Assembly: GCF_014207375.1 (NCBI RefSeq)
Contig: NZ_JACHEE010000005.1
Span: 62,001-126,000, forward strand
Length of the DNA: 64,000 nucleotides
Reading direction: 5' to 3'
From: Arthrobacter sp. AZCC_0090
GTDB taxonomy: Bacteria; Actinomycetota; Actinomycetes; Actinomycetales; Micrococcaceae
Shown: piece by piece, positions 35,034 to 44,272 of the stretch
Layout of the letters: the number at the start of each line of letters is the position of its first letter
Numbering within the stretch: position 1 is the first letter of the stretch
The notes under the pieces: generated by a model
Databases searched by the model: none
Told to the model about the DNA's origin: nothing
The model's input: only the letters and a program-made list of their open reading frames with translations
Program-made: the position numbers and the translations under genes

Positions 35034-36055
35034 TAGAACCTCAGCACCACACGGCCATCGATCTTGGCATGCTTCATCTCATCAAAGACCGCGTTGACCT
35101 CGGAGAGCTCACGTGTGGACACGGTCGGGTGGATCTTGCCCTGCGCGTAGAAGTCTAGCGCCTCCTCCAGGTCCTGCCTCGTTCCGACGATCGAGCCGCG
35201 GACGGTCAGGCCCTTGAGCACGATCTCGAAGATCGGTGCAGGGAAGTCTCCCGGAGGTAGTCCGTTGAAGACGATGGTCCCACCGCGCCGGGCCATGCCG
35301 ATCGCCTGCCCGAAGGCCGACGGGTGCACTGCCGTGACCAGGACGCCGTGGCAGCCCCCGGTTTCGCGCTGAATGACTTCCGCAGGATCCTCGTGCAGTG
35401 CGTTGACCGTGAGCTCGGCACCGTGCTTTTTGGCGAGAGCAAGCTTGTCGTCGGCGATGTCCACTGCCGCAACGCGCAGGCCCATGGCCACCGCGTACTG
35501 GACTGCGATGTGCCCCAGGCCGCCGATGCCGGAAATGGTGACCCATTGGCCCGGCTTGGCCTCGGTCATCTTCAGTCCCTTATAGACGGTGACTCCGGCG
35601 CACAGCACCGGGGCGACCTCCACAGGGTCCGAACCCGCCGGAATCCTTGCGGCGAACCGGCTGTCCACCAGCATGTACTCCCCGAACGAGCCATCCACAC
35701 TGTAGCCCGCGTTCTTCTGGGCCTCGCACAGCGTCTCCCAGCCGGTGCGACAGTACTGGCAGTCGCCACAGGCGGACCAGAGCCAGGCATTGCCCACGAG
35801 GTCCCCGACCGCCAGGTCGGTGACGCCTTCACCGAGGGCCACCACTTCGCCCACCCCTTCATGGCCAGGCACGAACGGCGGTGAGGGCTTGACCGGCCAG
35901 TCGCCCTCCGCCGCGTGCAGGTCTGTGTGGCAAACGCCGCTGGTGATGACCTTGACCAGCGCTTCTCCTCGGCCAGGAGTAGGAATGGGGAGGGACTGGA
36001 TCTGAAGGTCTTTTCCGAAATCAGTTACTACGGCTGCTTGCATTGTCGTCGTCAT
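35033..36055 (-). CDS. adhP: Zinc-dependent alcohol dehydrogenase (AdhP type)
   Basis: This 340-residue medium-chain dehydrogenase has catalytic zinc ligands Cys42 and His65-Glu66 (GHEGVG) and a full structural zinc lobe CGDCQYCRTGWETLC (Cys96, 99, 102, 110). The Rossmann motif is GIGGLGHIAVQYA. It oxidises short primary alcohols with NAD. I start at MTTTMQAAVV (36055). It lies downstream of the aldehyde dehydrogenase, separated by about 130 bases holding two hairpins, and is coupled to DUF779. Confidence 0.92.
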   Translation of the reverse strand: MTTTMQAAVVTDFGKDLQIQSLPIPTPGRGEALVKVITSGVCHTDLHAAEGDWPVKPSPPFVPGHEGVGEVVALGEGVTDLAVGDLVGNAWLWSACGDCQYCRTGWETLCEAQKNAGYSVDGSFGEYMLVDSRFAARIPAGSDPVEVAPVLCAGVTVYKGLKMTEAKPGQWVTISGIGGLGHIAVQYAVAMGLRVAAVDIADDKLALAKKHGAELTVNALHEDPAEVIQRETGGCHGVLVTAVHPSAFGQAIGMARRGGTIVFNGLPPGDFPAPIFEIVLKGLTVRGSIVGTRQDLEEALDFYAQGKIHPTVSTRELSEVNAVFDEMKHAKIDGRVVLRF

Positions 36056-36140
36056 TGGCGAAATCCTTGCGTCGTTAGAGGGTTCCAAGTGCTGAGATAT
36101 GGGATGCTGCTGCTCTGCTGAGGGGTAGCCAGGGTTGATC

Positions 36141-36174
36141 GGTGGGGAGTGATCTGTGCTGATCGCTCCCCACC
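36141..36174. other. Hairpin between the aldehyde and alcohol dehydrogenase genes
   Basis: GGTGGGGAGTGATC (36141-36154) and GATCGCTCCCCACC (36161-36174) match at 13 of 14 positions around a six-base loop. There is no T-run, so it may stabilise the upstream ALDH message or attenuate read-through rather than terminate fully. Confidence 0.6.
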
Positions 36175-36181
36175 GGGTTTA

Positions 36182-36204
36182 GCTCGGCTTAGAAGAAGCC
36201 GAGC
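36182..36204. other. Hairpin spanning the aldehyde dehydrogenase stop codon
   Basis: GCTCGGCTT (36182-36190) and AAGCCGAGC (36196-36204) are perfect nine-base arms. The TAA stop (36189-36191) sits at the loop edge, so the last codons are part of the structure. Confidence 0.55.
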
Positions 36205-37712
36205 TTGTTCTCGTTGTAGCTGACCAGAAGATTCTTGGTCTGCTGGTAGTGGTCCAGCATCATGGCGTGGTTCTCGCGTCCGATGCCGGAGGACTTGTAT
36301 CCGCCAAACGCGGCACCGGCCGGGTAGGCATGGTAGTTGTTGACCCAGACGCGGCCGGCCTGGATTTCCCGCCCTGCCCGGTAGGCGACGTTCCCGTTGC
36401 GGGACCAGACACCGGCGCCGAGTCCGTAAAGGGTGTCGTTGGCGATGCCGATGGCGTCGTTGTAGTCGCTGAACTTCGTCACGGACACCACCGGGCCGAA
36501 GATCTCCTCCTGGAAGATCCGCATCCGGTTGTGACCCTCGAAAATGGTCGGCTGGACGTAGTAGCCGCCGGCCAGGTCACCGTCGAGCTGGGCCCGGGCA
36601 CCGCCGGTGAGGACCTTGGCGCCCTCCTGCTTTCCAATGTCGATGTAGGAGAGGATCTTCTCCAGCTGGTCGTTGGAGGCCTGGGCCCCGATCTGGGTAT
36701 CGGTGTCCAGCGGGTTGCCCTGGATGATCTTGTTGGTGCGGGTCACAGCATCGGCCATGAAGGAGTCGTAGATGCCTTCCTGGACCAGGGCGCGGGAGGG
36801 GCAGGTGCAGACTTCGCCCTGGTTGAAGGCGAAGAGGGTGAAGCCTTCCTGGGCCTTGTCGTAGAACGCGTCGTTCTGCGCGGCGACGTCGTCGAAGAAG
36901 ATGTTCGGGCTCTTGCCGCCCAGTTCAAGAGTCACCGGGATCAGGTTCTGGGACGCGTACTGGCTGATCAGGCGGCCCGTTGTCGTCTCGCCGGTGAAAG
37001 CGATCTTGCGGATCCGGGGGCTGGATGCCAGCGGTTTGCCGGCTTCGACGCCGAAACCGTTGACCACGTTGACCACACCGGCGGGCAGCAGGTCGCTGAT
37101 CAGTTCCATCAGGACCAGGATGGAGGACGGGGTCTGCTCGGCCGGCTTGAGGACGACGGCGTTGCCCGCGGCAAGTGCCGGGGCGAGCTTCCAGACGGCC
37201 ATGAGGATCGGGAAGTTCCACGGGATGATCTGGCCCACGACGCCCAGCGGCTCGCGGAAGTGGTACGCCGTGGTGTCCTCGTCGAGCTGGGACAGGTGGC
37301 CTTCCTGTGCACGGATGGCGGAGGCGAAGTAGCGGAAGTGGTCCGCTGCCAGGGGAATGTCCGCGTTCAGGGTTTCCCGGACGGGCTTGCCGTTATCCCA
37401 GGTCTCGGCAACGGCCAGCAGCTCGACGTTTTCATCGATTCGGTCGGCGATCTTGTTCAGGATCGCGGCGCGTTCCGTCGCGGAGGTCTTACCCCAGGAC
37501 GGAGCCACCTTGTGTGCGGCGTCGAGGGCCAGCTCGATGTCCTCGGCCGTGCCCCGTGCAACCTCGCAGAAGGCCGTCCCGGTCACCGGGGTGATGTTCT
37601 CGAAGTACTGCCCCTTGACCGGGGCAACCCACTCTCCGCCGATCCAGTTCTCGTAACGGTCCTTGAACGTGACCTTCGACCCCTCGGCACCCGGCTGTGC
37701 ATAAACAGTCAT
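36189..37712 (-). CDS. NAD-dependent aldehyde dehydrogenase (acetaldehyde type)
   Basis: This 507-residue ALDH has [11 protein letters not shown] with the general-base Glu and [15 protein letters not shown] with the catalytic Cys. It also has [22 protein letters not shown] and the C-terminal SGIGRENH. The ATG at 37712 follows AAAGGAG, so the longer frame to 37781 is rejected. Sequence and the neighbouring ADH and DUF779 genes point to oxidation of acetaldehyde or another short aldehyde to the acid. It is the promoter-proximal gene of the module. Confidence 0.92.
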   Translation of the reverse strand: MTVYAQPGAEGSKVTFKDRYENWIGGEWVAPVKGQYFENITPVTGTAFCEVARGTAEDIELALDAAHKVAPSWGKTSATERAAILNKIADRIDENVELLAVAETWDNGKPVRETLNADIPLAADHFRYFASAIRAQEGHLSQLDEDTTAYHFREPLGVVGQIIPWNFPILMAVWKLAPALAAGNAVVLKPAEQTPSSILVLMELISDLLPAGVVNVVNGFGVEAGKPLASSPRIRKIAFTGETTTGRLISQYASQNLIPVTLELGGKSPNIFFDDVAAQNDAFYDKAQEGFTLFAFNQGEVCTCPSRALVQEGIYDSFMADAVTRTNKIIQGNPLDTDTQIGAQASNDQLEKILSYIDIGKQEGAKVLTGGARAQLDGDLAGGYYVQPTIFEGHNRMRIFQEEIFGPVVSVTKFSDYNDAIGIANDTLYGLGAGVWSRNGNVAYRAGREIQAGRVWVNNYHAYPAGAAFGGYKSSGIGRENHAMMLDHYQQTKNLLVSYNENKLGFF

Positions 37713-37772
37713 CTGTAGCTCCTTTGCTCCGCATGATGGTGGCTTTGCTGTGCCTTCAGCGTAGGAGCGGGG

Positions 37773-37794
37773 AGGTTGCAAGCAGGTTGCAACC
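37773..37794. promoter_or_regulatory. Repeated AGGTTGCA motif upstream of the aldehyde dehydrogenase (candidate operator)
   Basis: AGGTTGCA occurs at 37773-37780 and 37784-37791, 11 bases apart (one helical turn). The second copy is part of a perfect palindrome GGTTGCAACC (37785-37794). The spacing suggests cooperative binding by a dimeric activator, for example the GAF regulator encoded nearby. Confidence 0.5.
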
Positions 37795-37817
37795 TTGTGG
37801 GCTAGATCACTTGCAGC

Positions 37818-38426
37818 CTAGAGACCCGCGGGAAAAGCGTACGAGCTAGGAATCGGGGAGGGCGCCGCACCGAAGGACAGCACTATCTCGTCATGAGCCT
37901 TCAGGACCACATCGGTCACAGGAGCATTTTGCTTTGTCCCGTTCACGTAGGCGGTCCAGCCACCGGTTCCGCCATGCGGCGCTCCGGTGGCGTCCTTACC
38001 GTCCAAGACTCCCCATTCGGTCAAGACTTGGCCGAGCGTGTACTTCAGTCCGGCCGTGGGCGCCTCGATATGGAGGATGCCGGATGTGTCGTGGGTGTGC
38101 AGGGCCGAAATTCCGTTCGGCTGGCCGTCGGCTCCGAAACTGAAGCCGATCTCAGCCGGGACGGTGACCGGTTTGCCGTCGACAAGGACGTCCAGATGGG
38201 CGTGGTAATGCTCGGCCGTGCCCTCGGCCGTGAGAATGTCCAAGCCGGCGGCCTTGATCCTCTGGGCGCCCGTTGCGGGATCGAGGTCCCAGCCAGCGGC
38301 ACCCGTAGTGGCCAATGCAGAAGCCGTTGCCGATGACGGCACTGTTTGGGCAGGTGCCCCGCAGGCGGTGGCTCCGACAAGGAGTCCGGATACGGTCAGG
38401 GCGACGGCAAGGCGCTTTTTCAACAC
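37818..38426 (-). CDS. Histidine-rich lipoprotein of unknown function
   Basis: The 202-residue protein has a lipoprotein signal with ATAC (Cys22). The mature part contains HYHAHLDVLVDGKPVTVPAEIG and ISALHTHDTSGILHIEAP, a repeated His-x-His pattern that could bind a divalent metal. It then has FTLGQ-like KYTLGQVLTEWGVLDG. I start at the GTG at 38426; the frame is open to 38495. It lies between the GAF regulator and the aldehyde dehydrogenase genes on the same strand but may be independent of them. Confidence 0.7.
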   Translation of the reverse strand: MLKKRLAVALTVSGLLVGATACGAPAQTVPSSATASALATTGAAGWDLDPATGAQRIKAAGLDILTAEGTAEHYHAHLDVLVDGKPVTVPAEIGFSFGADGQPNGISALHTHDTSGILHIEAPTAGLKYTLGQVLTEWGVLDGKDATGAPHGGTGGWTAYVNGTKQNAPVTDVVLKAHDEIVLSFGAAPSPIPSSYAFPAGL

Positions 38427-38509
38427 GGAGGAAGCTTCTTTCGTTTGGCTCGCTCTTACGATACGGGCCGAAACTCCGTATTTCCCGAGTGCCACGCGAT
38501 AGGCCGGCG

Positions 38510-39874
38510 TCAGGCCGACAGTTCGCTTTCCAAGCGTTCAAGATCGGCGACGACGGCTGCCCGCTTGGGCGAGCGCGGCGGCAGGAGCTTGAGGGCGGCA
38601 AGCCGGACATCGACGTCGTTCTTCGCCTCAGGCAGCCCCGCATACTTGAGCAGCGCCTCGGCACTGCCGTCGTTGAGGACCGCTTCGCGCAAGAGCGCGG
38701 AGACTCTCTGGCGGAGCTCCACAATTCCGGGAGCTTCCGAATGCGGCAGGACGGCACCTTTGTAGATCTCCAAGGCGATGCGGTGGGCGCCCCGCCGCAG
38801 GCAGGAGAGAACTTGGGCGGCGTCCTGGCCGAGGTCGATGGGGAGCCGGTACGGCCGGGATTCCGGGACTGCCGCAGGATCAAGCTCATGGAGCACTTTG
38901 CGCAGGCGCACCATTTCGGCCCGGAGGGTGACGCTGGAACCATCTCCCGGATACAGCGCCAGGGCGAGTTCCTCGGCGCTGAGCCCGTCTGGACGGGTGC
39001 CCAGCAATGCCAGGATCTCGCTGTGCCTGGCGGACAGCGGAATACTGCGCCCTCCGATGCTCAACAATGCCTGGTCACGGCCCAGCAGCTGGAGGCTGTT
39101 CCGGTACAGACCGGTGCCCTGCCGCGAGCCGACGGCGAAAGGCGAGTTCCGGCGTCGGGCCGGCACGGCGTGTTTGATGGCCGCGAGTTGCAGCCTTTCC
39201 ACGCGCAATTGGGCCTGCGCCGCCGCCACGGTTGCTTCAACAAGGGAGAGTGTGTGGGGTGCGACGGCGGCTTCCGTGCCGGTGATGTCGACGACGCCCA
39301 GGACGGCTCCGGAGTCAGGGTCGTGGAAGGGCACCGCGGTGCAGCTCCACGGGTGGACCGAGCGTTTGTAGTGCTCAGCGCCGGAGATCTGGATGCCGCG
39401 ACCCAAGGCGAGCGCGGTGCCCGGTGCGCTCGTGCCGACGGCTGCCTCGGACCAGTCCGCGCCTGCTACGAACATCATGCCCTCGGCGCGGCGCCTCATC
39501 GCAGGATTTCCGTCCACCCACAGCAGCCGGCCAAGCTCGTCCCCCACGGCCACCAGCAGTCCGCTTTCGTAGCTGGGCTGGATGAGGAGCTTCTGGATGA
39601 CAGGCATGATGATGGCAAGCGGGTGTTGGCGGCGGTATTCCTCAAGCTCGTCGAAGTCCATGGCCACGGGAGCTTCGGGCTGGTCCGGGTTCGCCTTAAG
39701 CCGCGCGGATCTCGCCCAGGATTCCTTGATCAGGCGGCGCAACCCGGGAAGCTCCGTCGCGTCGGGAGGCCCAAAGCGCCACGAATCCAGTTGCTCGTGC
39801 CCCGCGCGGGCATGGCGCTGCAGCAGCTCCGCGGCGTCGCCGGCCGAAGCTGCCGGATGGATCGGATTCTTCAT
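38510..39874 (-). CDS. GAF-domain transcriptional regulator (AcoR-like sensor with non-AAA+ output)
   Basis: The 454-residue protein begins with the AcoR-type region (LIKESWARSARL) and a GAF domain (GLLVAVGDELGRLLWVDGNPAM; SAPGTALALGRGIQISGAEHY; CTAVPFHDPDSGAVLGVVDITG). Instead of an AAA+ sigma-54 module it continues with a winged-helix-like segment (LSARHSEILALLGTRPDGLSAEELALALYPGD). An alpha-helical tail like a BTAD domain follows. AcoR-like GAF proteins sense acetoin, alcohols or aldehydes. It is the best candidate regulator of the ALDH/ADH module. Confidence 0.8.
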   Translation of the reverse strand: MKNPIHPAASAGDAAELLQRHARAGHEQLDSWRFGPPDATELPGLRRLIKESWARSARLKANPDQPEAPVAMDFDELEEYRRQHPLAIIMPVIQKLLIQPSYESGLLVAVGDELGRLLWVDGNPAMRRRAEGMMFVAGADWSEAAVGTSAPGTALALGRGIQISGAEHYKRSVHPWSCTAVPFHDPDSGAVLGVVDITGTEAAVAPHTLSLVEATVAAAQAQLRVERLQLAAIKHAVPARRRNSPFAVGSRQGTGLYRNSLQLLGRDQALLSIGGRSIPLSARHSEILALLGTRPDGLSAEELALALYPGDGSSVTLRAEMVRLRKVLHELDPAAVPESRPYRLPIDLGQDAAQVLSCLRRGAHRIALEIYKGAVLPHSEAPGIVELRQRVSALLREAVLNDGSAEALLKYAGLPEAKNDVDVRLAALKLLPPRSPKRAAVVADLERLESELSA

Positions 39875-39936
39875 CGAACTCCCATGACTGGGCGCAGCAC
39901 AGTACCGGCCAGTCTAGTTGCGAGCCGAGGTTTTGC

Positions 39937-40569
39937 CTATGGGGAGACGGCGAGGGCAGCCGCCTGTTGGGCGAGCTCGGTGATGCGCTGCCAGTCGCCG
40001 TTTTCGATGGCGTCGCTGGGTGTCAACCAGCTGCCTCCGACGCAGGACACATTGGGCAGCTTCAGATAGTCCGGCGCTGAGGCCAGGCTGATGCCGCCGG
40101 TGGGGCAAAACTGCACTTGCGGGATGGGAGCTCCGATAGCCGCGAGGTACTTGGGACCACCGGCCGGACCCGCCGGGAAGAACTTCATGGCATGGAGTCC
40201 CCGCTCCAGCACGGCCATGACTTCGCCGACAGTGGCGACTCCGGGCAGCACCGGGACGTCAAGGGTGAGCATGTGCCCAAGAAGCGCGGGGGTGACTCCG
40301 GGGCTGACAAGGAACTGCGCGCCGGCAGATACCACGGCGTCGGCCTGGCCTGGAGTGAGGACCGTGCCGGCACCCAGCAGGATGTCCGGTACTTCCTCGG
40401 CGATGAGTTTGAGCGATTCGAGGGCGCTCTCCGTGCGGAGCGTCAGTTCGATGATCCGGACGCCGCCGTCTGCCAGCGCGCGGGCCACCGGCACGGCATG
40501 CCTCGGATCGTCGATGGTGACCACGGGAATGACAGGTGAAGTGCGCAGGATGTGTGTGGCGTCAGCCAT
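39937..40569 (-). CDS. eda: 2-dehydro-3-deoxy-6-phosphogluconate (KDPG) aldolase
   Basis: This 210-residue class I aldolase has Glu41 in ELTLRTE, the Schiff-base lysine K129 in AMKFFPAG, and CPTGGIS for phosphate binding. It splits KDPG into pyruvate and glyceraldehyde-3-phosphate, the last step of hexuronate and Entner-Doudoroff routes. It overlaps the upstream uxuB-like gene by eight bases and ends the sugar-acid operon. Confidence 0.92.
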   Translation of the reverse strand: MADATHILRTSPVIPVVTIDDPRHAVPVARALADGGVRIIELTLRTESALESLKLIAEEVPDILLGAGTVLTPGQADAVVSAGAQFLVSPGVTPALLGHMLTLDVPVLPGVATVGEVMAVLERGLHAMKFFPAGPAGGPKYLAAIGAPIPQVQFCPTGGISLASAPDYLKLPNVSCVGGSWLTPSDAIENGDWQRITELAQQAAALAVSP

Positions 40570-41962
40570 GGTGGATCTCGTTTCTCAGGCCGTCGGGCCC
40601 GTGGTTGTCGATGATGCGGTACCAATGCGTGAGCAAATCGGCGAATCCGGGCCGGTCAGCCACATCGGCGTCGAAGATGCTGCGGCAGCCAAGAAGGGCC
40701 GGAACTACGGTGGCTGCCGTCCGTCTGGACGGAAGTGCCGCATGCAGCTCCGCGGCTAGCGGGTCGTCCAGGCGGCCTGCCGAGGTGGTGGCAACGTGCC
40801 GCATCCACGCCGCAACCGCGAGGGCAGCCCACCGCGGTTCGCGGCCGGCGTCGAAGTTTCCCCGGACCGTGCTCAGCAACCGCAGGCCGATCTTTTGGGA
40901 GCCGTCGCTGCCAACTTTGGCGGTGGTGTGCCCGAGAGCGGGATTGGCGAAACGGCCCAGCACCTGCGCGCAGTAGGTCTCGCCGTCAAGCCCGACGGGC
41001 AGCGTGATGGTGGGGAGCACGTCTTCGCTCATCATTCGGCTGCACGCGGCGAGGAAGGCGTCCTCCCCCACCGCATCGCTGATGGTCGTCTTGCCCGAGG
41101 CCAACCCCAGGTACGCGAGCATGGAGTGGCTGGCGTTCAGGAGACGCAGCTTTGCGGCTTCCCAAGCGGCGACGTCGGTGCTGAAGAGGGCACCGGCGTC
41201 TTCCCACCTAGGCCGGCGGGATGCGAAATTGTCCTCGATGACCCACTGCTGGAACGGTTCGGCCACCACAGCAGCCTCGTCCCGCAGGCCCAGTTCACGT
41301 TCGACGGCGTCAAGGTCACCCCGGGTAGTTGCCGGGACCATCCTGTCCACAATGGTGTTCGGGAAGGTCACGTTCATTTCCAACCATGACATCAGCGGAC
41401 CCGACTCGACTGAAGGCAGCGCGGCGGCAAACGCGTGCACCAGCTTCCTGGTCAGCTCCCCATTGCCAGGAAGGTTGTCGCAAGAGACCACCGTGATGGG
41501 CCCTGCATCAGTTCGTGAGCGCTGCTGGAGTCCCCGCGTGATCTGGCCGATGGCCGTGAGCGGAGGACGTCCAGCGAGATCCGATTGGACATGCTCATCC
41601 GCCGCGTTCAACCCTCCGGTGCGGGGATCGATCCTGTATCCCTTCTCGGTGATCGTCAGCGTGACCACCTTGGTAGTTTCCGAAGCTATGCGCTCGGCAA
41701 CTGTCCCGGGGTTGTCCCTCCCGGAAAGGGCTTCGGTGACGCTGGAGACAATCCGAAGGGGCGCCGCACCACTGCCCCTCTCGGTCACAGTGAACAGGCC
41801 GTCCTGAGGTGCCAACTGCCGCGCGACGGCATCAGAACGCTGGGTGAATCCGACAATCCCCCACTCAGGCTCGCCGGTTGCCGCCATGGCCCGCTCGGTG
41901 AAAACAGCGGTGTGCGCCCGGGCGAAGGCGCCCAGGCCGAGGTGGACGATGCCAGGCTTCAC
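40562..41962 (-). CDS. uxuB: Mannitol dehydrogenase-family oxidoreductase, probable fructuronate reductase
   Basis: The 466-residue polyol-specific long-chain dehydrogenase has an N-terminal Rossmann motif GLGAFARAHTAVF and the catalytic region LRLLNASHSMLAYLGLASG. The C-terminal domain is typical of mannitol dehydrogenase/UxuB. In the E. coli pathway UxuB interconverts D-fructuronate and D-mannonate with NAD(H). Placement next to manD, kdgK and eda supports the fructuronate assignment over mannitol. It ends eight bases inside eda. Confidence 0.85.
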   Translation of the reverse strand: MKPGIVHLGLGAFARAHTAVFTERAMAATGEPEWGIVGFTQRSDAVARQLAPQDGLFTVTERGSGAAPLRIVSSVTEALSGRDNPGTVAERIASETTKVVTLTITEKGYRIDPRTGGLNAADEHVQSDLAGRPPLTAIGQITRGLQQRSRTDAGPITVVSCDNLPGNGELTRKLVHAFAAALPSVESGPLMSWLEMNVTFPNTIVDRMVPATTRGDLDAVERELGLRDEAAVVAEPFQQWVIEDNFASRRPRWEDAGALFSTDVAAWEAAKLRLLNASHSMLAYLGLASGKTTISDAVGEDAFLAACSRMMSEDVLPTITLPVGLDGETYCAQVLGRFANPALGHTTAKVGSDGSQKIGLRLLSTVRGNFDAGREPRWAALAVAAWMRHVATTSAGRLDDPLAAELHAALPSRRTAATVVPALLGCRSIFDADVADRPGFADLLTHWYRIIDNHGPDGLRNEIHHG

Positions 41963-42018
41963 AGCCCCCGCGGGGAACAGCGGCTGGGAACCTTCGCGGG
42001 AGGCGAGCGCGTCGTAGC

Positions 42019-42996
42019 TTAGGCGTGCGATGTCAGCTCTCCTTCGCCAGATGAGGCCGCATGTGCCTTCGTCTGCTCAAACGTCGGCACGAACCCGGTG
42101 CCGCCCTTGCCGCCCACCACGAGCGAGGCCGCCGCGGCACCGTAGCGGACCGCCGTCGTCAGCTCATCGCCCAGCACCATTCGCGCGGTTGTAGTTCCCA
42201 CGAAGGCGTCCCCGGCACCGGTCTGGTCCACGACGGCGGGCGCCGGTATCGCGTCAACCCACACTGAGTCGGCGGCGCTCCCCAGTTGAATGCCGTCGGA
42301 CCCGCACGTCACCGCCACGTTCGCGGCGCCGAGCCCTCGAAGCTTCTCAACGGCTTCCTCAGCGGACCCAGAACCCAAGAGCGCCGAGGTTTCCCCAGGG
42401 AACGAGGGAGTCACGAGGAACGCTTGGGGCGCCAGTTCGGCGAGGACCGCCGTCGCGTCCTCCACGGAGGTCAACCGCGACCGGAAGTTGGGGTCGAACA
42501 CAAAGCGGGGCGAAAGTCTCGCCGCTGTGACAACGGCCGCACGCGATGTGCTGGAAATAGCACAGGCGATCCCGCCCGCCACCACTGCACCGGCGTCCGA
42601 AAACACGGCGGGATCGACGTCGTCGGGGCTGAGCGTGGATCCAACGCTGCCGCGGCGGGCATAGGAGAATTCCCGCTGGCCGTCGGGGTCGCAGTGCATC
42701 AAGTACACGCCTTGCTGGCCGCGCCTGAACTTCAGCAGTTCCGTGGAAATGCCGAGTTCCCGGATCCTGGCGGCAATCGCTTGGCCGAGCTCGTCGTCGC
42801 TCACTACGGATAGCAGCCCGACGCGGGCGCCCGCCGCTGCGGCTGACGCCGCGACATTCAGGGCGTCCCCGGAGATGCCAAGCTGCGCAGGGACGCCATG
42901 GGCAAAGGGAACCTCCGTGGCGACCTCGAGAAGGATTTCGCCCATCACGACGACGTCGAACGGCTGCGTTTGGAAACGTTCAGTCACGGCGTTCAC
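42019..42996 (-). CDS. kdgK: PfkB-family sugar kinase, probable 2-keto-3-deoxygluconate kinase
   Basis: This 325-residue ribokinase-fold enzyme has the substrate region [21 protein letters not shown] and the ATP/catalytic motif [13 protein letters not shown]. It would phosphorylate KDG at C6 to feed KDPG aldolase. Its ATG overlaps the manD stop (ATGA). The PfkB family includes other sugar kinases, but the operon context makes KdgK the most likely. Confidence 0.86.
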   Translation of the reverse strand: MNAVTERFQTQPFDVVVMGEILLEVATEVPFAHGVPAQLGISGDALNVAASAAAAGARVGLLSVVSDDELGQAIAARIRELGISTELLKFRRGQQGVYLMHCDPDGQREFSYARRGSVGSTLSPDDVDPAVFSDAGAVVAGGIACAISSTSRAAVVTAARLSPRFVFDPNFRSRLTSVEDATAVLAELAPQAFLVTPSFPGETSALLGSGSAEEAVEKLRGLGAANVAVTCGSDGIQLGSAADSVWVDAIPAPAVVDQTGAGDAFVGTTTARMVLGDELTTAVRYGAAAASLVVGGKGGTGFVPTFEQTKAHAASSGEGELTSHA

Positions 42997-44204
42997 CAGT
43001 CATGCACCGACCCGTCGAGGCGGCGGTTGACAGGCAGATATTTCGGATCGAAGGGGAACGTTAACGCTGCTTCCTCGTCAAATTCCACCCCGAGGCCCGG
43101 GGCGTCGCCGGGATGCATATAGCCGTCTGTGAAGGTGTAGGACGTCTTGAACACCTCGCCTGCCGGGTCCCTGTGGCCCATATATTCCTGGACGCCAAAG
43201 TTGGGAATGCTCATGTCCACGTGAAGCGCCGCGGCGAAGGAGACCGGCGAAAGGTCACCGGCACCATGCGAGCCGGAGCGGACGCCGTAAAGGTCCGCAA
43301 GGGAGAAAATGCGGCGCAAGTGCGTGATGCCCCCGGCGTGCGAAACGGAAGTGCGGATGTAATCGATGAGGCGTTCCGTGATGAGCTGCTGGCAATCCCA
43401 GATGGAGTTGAAGACCTCCCCGACGGCGATCGGCGTCGTCGTGTGTTGGCGGATCAGCCGGAATGCGGACTGGTCTTCCGCCGGCGTCGGATCCTCGATC
43501 CAGAACGGGCGATATTGCTCCAGCGATGCTCCCAGCCTTCCGGCCTCGATGGGCGTCAGCCGGTGGTGGACGTCGTGGAGGACGTGCACGCCGTAACCGA
43601 ACTGCTCACGGACATGTGCCATCATCTTCGGCGCAAAGTCCAGGTACGCCGTGGTCTCCCACGTGTCTTCCTGGGGGACGTTGCCGCTCGCCGGCTCGTA
43701 GGTTTTGCCGTCCACCGGCGCGATCCCGTACGTCTTGTCCAGGCCGGGAATCGCCGCCTGGGCACGGATTGCCTTGTAGCCGAGATCGAGGTGATGCTGG
43801 AAGTCGGCGCTGAGGTCCGCCAGCGTCGAGCCGCTGGCGTGGCCGTAGACCATCACGCCTTCGCGCGCCGCGCCGCCCAGGAGTTCATACACCGGCATAC
43901 CGGCCGCCTTGCCCTTGATGTCCCAGAGCGCGACGTCGATGGCTGCGATCGCCGTCATCGTCACCGGGCCGCGGCGCCAGTACGCACCCTTGTAAAAGTA
44001 CTGCCAGGTGTCCTCGATGCGGCGCGCGTCGCGGCCGATCAGCAGCGGGCAGAGGTGCTCGGACAGGTAGGACGCCACGGCCAGCTCGCGGCCGTTGAGG
44101 GTGGCGTCGCCGATGCCGGTGATGCCGTCCTCGGTTTCGATAACGAGCGTGACGTAGTTTCGTCCCGGAGACGAAACCACTACCCGTGCGTCGGTGATCT
44201 TCAC
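42993..44204 (-). CDS. manD: Enolase-superfamily D-mannonate dehydratase (ManD/RspA)
   Basis: The 403-residue protein matches the ManD subgroup: N-terminal capping domain ([21 protein letters not shown]), [10 protein letters not shown] with the active-site Arg, then metal-ligand segments [18 protein letters not shown] and AVGEVFNS, and [10 protein letters not shown]. It dehydrates D-mannonate to 2-keto-3-deoxygluconate. The group also includes weakly active relatives (RspA), and the context with an idnD-like gene resembles the rspAB pair. A long hairpin lies just upstream. Confidence 0.9.
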   Translation of the reverse strand: MKITDARVVVSSPGRNYVTLVIETEDGITGIGDATLNGRELAVASYLSEHLCPLLIGRDARRIEDTWQYFYKGAYWRRGPVTMTAIAAIDVALWDIKGKAAGMPVYELLGGAAREGVMVYGHASGSTLADLSADFQHHLDLGYKAIRAQAAIPGLDKTYGIAPVDGKTYEPASGNVPQEDTWETTAYLDFAPKMMAHVREQFGYGVHVLHDVHHRLTPIEAGRLGASLEQYRPFWIEDPTPAEDQSAFRLIRQHTTTPIAVGEVFNSIWDCQQLITERLIDYIRTSVSHAGGITHLRRIFSLADLYGVRSGSHGAGDLSPVSFAAALHVDMSIPNFGVQEYMGHRDPAGEVFKTSYTFTDGYMHPGDAPGLGVEFDEEAALTFPFDPKYLPVNRRLDGSVHDW

Positions 44205-44227
44205 TGCTTTGGTCCTTTGAGTAGCTG

Positions 44228-44269
44228 GCAGTAGGTGTCGTTTTGAGCCCTCAAAACGACACCTACTGC
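44228..44269. repeat. 20-bp perfect inverted repeat (hairpin) between idnD and manD
   Basis: GCAGTAGGTGTCGTTTTGAG and its exact complement CTCAAAACGACACCTACTGC are separated by only two bases. It begins three bases past the idnD-like stop. There is no T-run on the coding strand. It looks like a mobile palindromic (REP-like) element or an mRNA-stabilising hairpin. Confidence 0.75.
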
Positions 44270-44272
44270 GGG

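Noticed and set aside
36249..37718. 489-codon open frame opposite the aldehyde dehydrogenase
   Set aside because: Antisense shadow of a clear ALDH gene, without ribosome site or family similarity.
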